NCBI GenBank assembly: GCA_002507085.1
Contig: DAYW01000004.1
Coordinates: 14,312 to 22,649, forward strand
DNA: 8,338 nucleotides
Source: an archaeon UBA168
GTDB lineage: Archaea > Thermoproteota > Thermoprotei_A > Marsarchaeales > UBA168
Direction: 5' to 3'
The position numbers were made by a program, and so were the translations under genes. Below the pieces are notes generated by a model. The model was not told the origin of the DNA, did not search any database, and was given only the letters and a program-made list of their open reading frames with translations. This document shows positions 5,957-8,338 of this stretch, piece after piece; position 1 is the stretch's first letter, and every line of letters starts with the position of its first letter.

Positions 5957-7806
5957 AGCTCTATCCTTCTTTCGCCGTACTCAAGGATGACCTGCTTTAC
6001 CTCCTCTGGGAGATGAGGCGCGAAAGCCGGTGCGTCGCCACCATTACCAGAAGCCCCGAGCGCGCCATCGAAGAAAGCCACAAGCGCAAGTGCGCAAGAA
6101 GCCGAATGCCAAGCTGGGCCAATGGGATCAGGTGAATTCCCCGAGTAAGCGGCACTTATATAGGATGGGCCACCCGAAAGCAAAAGCTTGAACACCTTGT
6201 TAAGCGTCTCCCACCCAAGCTGATGAAAGCCGTACCTGTAGCAGCCAAGCGCGTAAAGGGCCGTGAGCTCCGGCCACACGGCCCCCATGTAGTACTGCTT
6301 GGGGTCGTACCTTGGATCTTTAGAAGACATGGACCTAAGGCCCCATGGCGTCATGAAGTCCTGCTCGTAAAGCCGTTTGATAACCGCAGCTCCCACATCA
6401 CCTGGCAAAATGCCCAGAGAAAGCGGGATAACCGACATCGCGGAAAGGACCATGTGCTTTTTTCCCTCCCTGTCGATGCGATCGTAGAGCAGGCCGTCGT
6501 CCTGCGAGTAAAGCGACAAGAGGGAAGCGGCCATTTCACTGGCCTTGACGTGAAGCTCATCAGCCCTGCGCTCATCTCCAAGCGCGGAGTAAAGCGAGGC
6601 AGCATCGTCCAATGCCCTTGCAACCAAGGCGTTTACCTCAACGCATGCCCCTTCCCTTTCCAGCGACATGGAAACCGGCCATCCAACAAGCAACGAAGAT
6701 GGATCGCAGGCGAACAGACCGCCTATGTAACGCCTCTCACTCGTGAGGAACTCCAAGGCCATGTCCAAGTTTGCACGGTACTCCTTTAAGATGGTGAAGT
6801 CGCCGCTCCAAGCCACGTAATCCTCTAGCGCGCTAACCCACAAGGGGGTTGTAAGGGCAGACGCGTACCCCGTCTCAAGCTTATCTGGCGTCACCTGAGG
6901 ATCCAACGTTATCTCGTTGGGCATGAGCCCCCTTCTGTCGCCCTGTCTTACCTGGTAGGCCGCGATTAGCCCGAGGGCTTCCCTTGACCACCGATAAAGT
7001 CCAAGCCTGTTGCCTGCCATGGAACACCAGAGGTCGTCAGCGCCAAGCACCCATGAGAACACCGGCATGCTCGATAGCCAGCTCCCCCCTATGGAGGAAT
7101 CCGTGTGAGACCTTATCAAGAGCGAGGAGCAAAGGCTCAGGGCAGCGTCCGCATCTCCTAATCCGGTCTTAAGTGCAGCTGGCTGGAGGCGCTGCTGCTC
7201 CCTTCTCCTTCCGGCCCATGAGGCGCTAAGCTTGAGCAACAGTTGTCCGCTTCCCGCGGCCGACCACCCAGAAAACCTCATGGAATCCGATGACACAAGC
7301 ACCTCAACGCTTTGGCCTGCTTCCAAAGCTCCATAGAACCTCATGCCGTCTCTCCCGTGGGATGGGCCTATTATCCTCATTCTTTTGCTCCCCTCGGGCC
7401 ACATGAACCTCATGGATGGAGACAGCTCATCCCGTACCTGCCCCTTAAGCTCGAAGTAGACGTTCATGGTGTCGCCTTCAAACCACATCGCTGACGATCC
7501 TCTATCGCCGTAGAGCCATACCGCAAAGGAGGGATTCCAATAAACCCATTGGCAAAGGCCTTCTAAAGGAGTGCCATCAAGGGTCACCCTCATCGACTTA
7601 AGAAGCTCAACGTAATCCATCCAAAGACCAGTTCTCGATCTTCCCTCGGGGTCAGGCTGGGGATAGGACCCATCTCCGTTCAGCACGATATGCGCTGACG
7701 CGCCTTTGAGAAAGATCATAGCGCTCTTGGGGTCCAGCTTCACGTTGCTGGCTCTTGCTGTTTCAAGCATTTCTTGAGGGCGCATCGCCAGATAAGGCCG
7801 ATGCAT
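5950..7806 (-). CDS. Glycogen-debranching-type (alpha/alpha)6-barrel glucosidase
   Basis: This is probably a cytoplasmic glycoside hydrolase of the amylo-alpha-1,6-glucosidase kind, releasing glucose from branch points of glycogen-like polymers or from maltodextrins. The 618 residues show an N-terminal beta-sandwich of about 200 residues beginning with a GDE_N-like segment (GLWMDYVEL at 60-68, then a strand and the turn LDGTP). A helical barrel runs from about 220 to 585. Barrel landmarks are SMPVFSWVLGADDLW (246-260), GLMPNEI (293-299), TPLWVSALEDY (320-330), CVEVNAL (388-394) and MGAVWPEL (507-514), matching the PWF--GRD, G-IPHE, LW, K-VEINAL and RG-VWPW positions of debranching enzymes. 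Asp257/Asp258, Glu390 and Glu513 are candidate catalytic acids. There is no signal peptide. The start ATG at 7806 follows a TATA-like box; Met8 is an alternative. It probably heads the minus-strand operon. Fold call is good; exact family and substrate are uncertain, since usual signature residues are altered. Confidence 0.8.
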   Translation of the reverse strand: MHRPYLAMRPQEMLETARASNVKLDPKSAMIFLKGASAHIVLNGDGSYPQPDPEGRSRTGLWMDYVELLKSMRVTLDGTPLEGLCQWVYWNPSFAVWLYGDRGSSAMWFEGDTMNVYFELKGQVRDELSPSMRFMWPEGSKRMRIIGPSHGRDGMRFYGALEAGQSVEVLVSSDSMRFSGWSAAGSGQLLLKLSASWAGRRREQQRLQPAALKTGLGDADAALSLCSSLLIRSHTDSSIGGSWLSSMPVFSWVLGADDLWCSMAGNRLGLYRWSREALGLIAAYQVRQGDRRGLMPNEITLDPQVTPDKLETGYASALTTPLWVSALEDYVAWSGDFTILKEYRANLDMALEFLTSERRYIGGLFACDPSSLLVGWPVSMSLEREGACVEVNALVARALDDAASLYSALGDERRADELHVKASEMAASLLSLYSQDDGLLYDRIDREGKKHMVLSAMSVIPLSLGILPGDVGAAVIKRLYEQDFMTPWGLRSMSSKDPRYDPKQYYMGAVWPELTALYALGCYRYGFHQLGWETLNKVFKLLLSGGPSYISAAYSGNSPDPIGPAWHSASCALALVAFFDGALGASGNGGDAPAFAPHLPEEVKQVILEYGERRIELR

Positions 7807-7833
7807 GCTTTTAACGCTTTGGCCTTCTTAAGC

Positions 7834-7843
7834 AATTTTAAGT
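7834..7843 (-). promoter_or_regulatory. TATA-like box for the glucosidase operon
   Basis: ACTTAAAATT on the minus strand is centred about 32 bases before the ATG at 7806, predicting a very short or no leader. No SD precedes the ATG. It overlaps an imperfect inverted repeat, CTTAAGCAATTTTAAG (7827-7842), whose CTTAA/TTAAG arms could be an operator or a by-product of A/T content. It shares the 97-base intergenic region with the divergent promoter at 7868. Confidence 0.45.
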
Positions 7844-7867
7844 AGCGGCGCATTTTTCATCGCGCTA

Positions 7868-7879
7868 GCTTTATAATTT
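7868..7879 (+). promoter_or_regulatory. TATA box for the small membrane-protein gene
   Basis: GCTTTATAATTT contains a strong archaeal TATA element centred about 30 bases before the ATG at 7904, so the leader would be only a few bases. No SD is seen before the ATG. The element is nearly symmetrical and could also fire towards the glucosidase, giving a longer leader there. Confidence 0.5.
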
Positions 7880-7903
7880 GATGCGCAATACTTTATTGGA
7901 TGG

Positions 7904-8335
7904 ATGCGTGACGAGATAGAAAGAGGAATAATGGCGGGCATGATATCTGGATTGATTTACTCGATTTTGGTATCCGCGTTTGCGTGGTTCGCCTATCTCT
8001 CTTTTCCTGCTTACCAGACCACGTGGTACTCCGCCTTGCCCTTCTTGGTGGCGCAAAGGCCCAATCTGCCCATGGTCGCTTTGCTTTCCTTTGTATGTGG
8101 AGCGCTGCTCAGCATGTTCTTCGCCTTTTACAACAGCAAGATACCGGGGAACAGCTCCATGGAAAAAGGCGTGTTCCTATCGCTGTGGCTCATGGATATC
8201 TCGTCCGCAGCTCTGGCATTCGTGGGAGGGCAGGAGAGCTACTTCTACATGGCGACACCTGCGGTGTTCTTCGCCCCTCTTTACGGCCTATCTCTGGGAT
8301 TTCTGTTCGACGCGCTTAAGGGGGGCAGCCGTTAA
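7904..8335 (+). CDS. Small four-helix membrane protein of unknown function
   Basis: I do not recognise a family. The 143 residues give four hydrophobic segments, about 9-32, 55-76, 89-108 and 115-137, joined by short loops, with a charged N-terminus (MRDEIERG) and a basic C-terminus (LKGGSR). Helix 1 carries glycines at a four-residue spacing (Gly8, Gly12, Gly16), and helix 4 has Gly128 and Gly132 in PLYGLSLGF; such spacing often marks helix packing. The loop between helices 1 and 2 is aromatic and proline-rich (residues 34-54). There is no cysteine pair, metal motif or catalytic signature. The ATG at 7904 is chosen for the TATA box 30 bases upstream; Met10 and Met13 are alternatives. The protein ends on a TAA at 8333-8335, three bases before the window edge, so a downstream partner cannot be seen. 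That it is a real gene is supported by the promoter, the uniform hydrophobic pattern and the lack of a competing frame. Confidence 0.75.
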   Translation: MRDEIERGIMAGMISGLIYSILVSAFAWFAYLSFPAYQTTWYSALPFLVAQRPNLPMVALLSFVCGALLSMFFAFYNSKIPGNSSMEKGVFLSLWLMDISSAALAFVGGQESYFYMATPAVFFAPLYGLSLGFLFDALKGGSR

Positions 8336-8338
8336 GCT

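Noticed and set aside
6223..6789. 188-residue plus-strand open frame within the glucosidase
   Set aside because: Antisense to conserved barrel motifs (CVEVNAL, VWPE); basic, low-complexity composition and no initiation signal. Long antisense frames are expected with this codon use.

Overview
The window looks like chromosomal DNA of a thermophilic archaeon, most likely Thermoproteota (crenarchaeal side). Four things point there. The phosphoenolpyruvate carboxylase is of the short archaeal type. AGG/AGA arginine and ATA isoleucine codons are heavily used. TATA-like boxes sit about 24-30 bases before start codons with no Shine-Dalgarno (SD) site, the pattern of leaderless mRNAs. Genes that do carry an SD use the archaeal GGTGA form. 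The genus cannot be fixed from the sequence. I see no mobile element, CRISPR array, tRNA or rRNA; this is compact metabolic DNA.

Layout, left to right. Positions 1-576 (-) hold the N-terminal half of a major facilitator superfamily (MFS) transporter that runs off the left edge. A 183-base divergent intergenic region follows, then archaeal PEP carboxylase at 760-2292 (+). It meets, tail to tail with a 4-base stop-codon overlap, an SLC13-type anion permease with two internal RCK_C/TrkA_C-like regions (2289-4010, -). To the right, all on the minus strand, come an aldo/keto reductase (3986-4879), a class II aldolase (4948-5517), ribonuclease HI (5540-5953) and a glycogen-debranching-type (alpha/alpha)6 glucosidase (5950-7806). 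A 97-base divergent promoter region separates these from a small four-helix membrane protein of unknown function (7904-8335, +).

Transcription probably runs from about 7806 leftward through glucosidase, RNase HI (GTGA overlap) and aldolase (22-base gap). The aldo/keto reductase and the permease may have weak promoters of their own. Functionally the window is central carbon metabolism: oxaloacetate formation, carboxylate or anion transport, release of sugars from an alpha-glucan, and an aldolase/reductase pair that could cleave a sugar phosphate and reduce the resulting aldehyde. RNase HI is a housekeeping passenger.

No clearly new multi-gene system is visible. The points most worth a second look are the odd C-terminus of the aldo/keto reductase, the altered ion-site motifs of the permease, the divergent glucosidase, the aldolase-reductase pair, the RNase HI start site and the unknown membrane protein.
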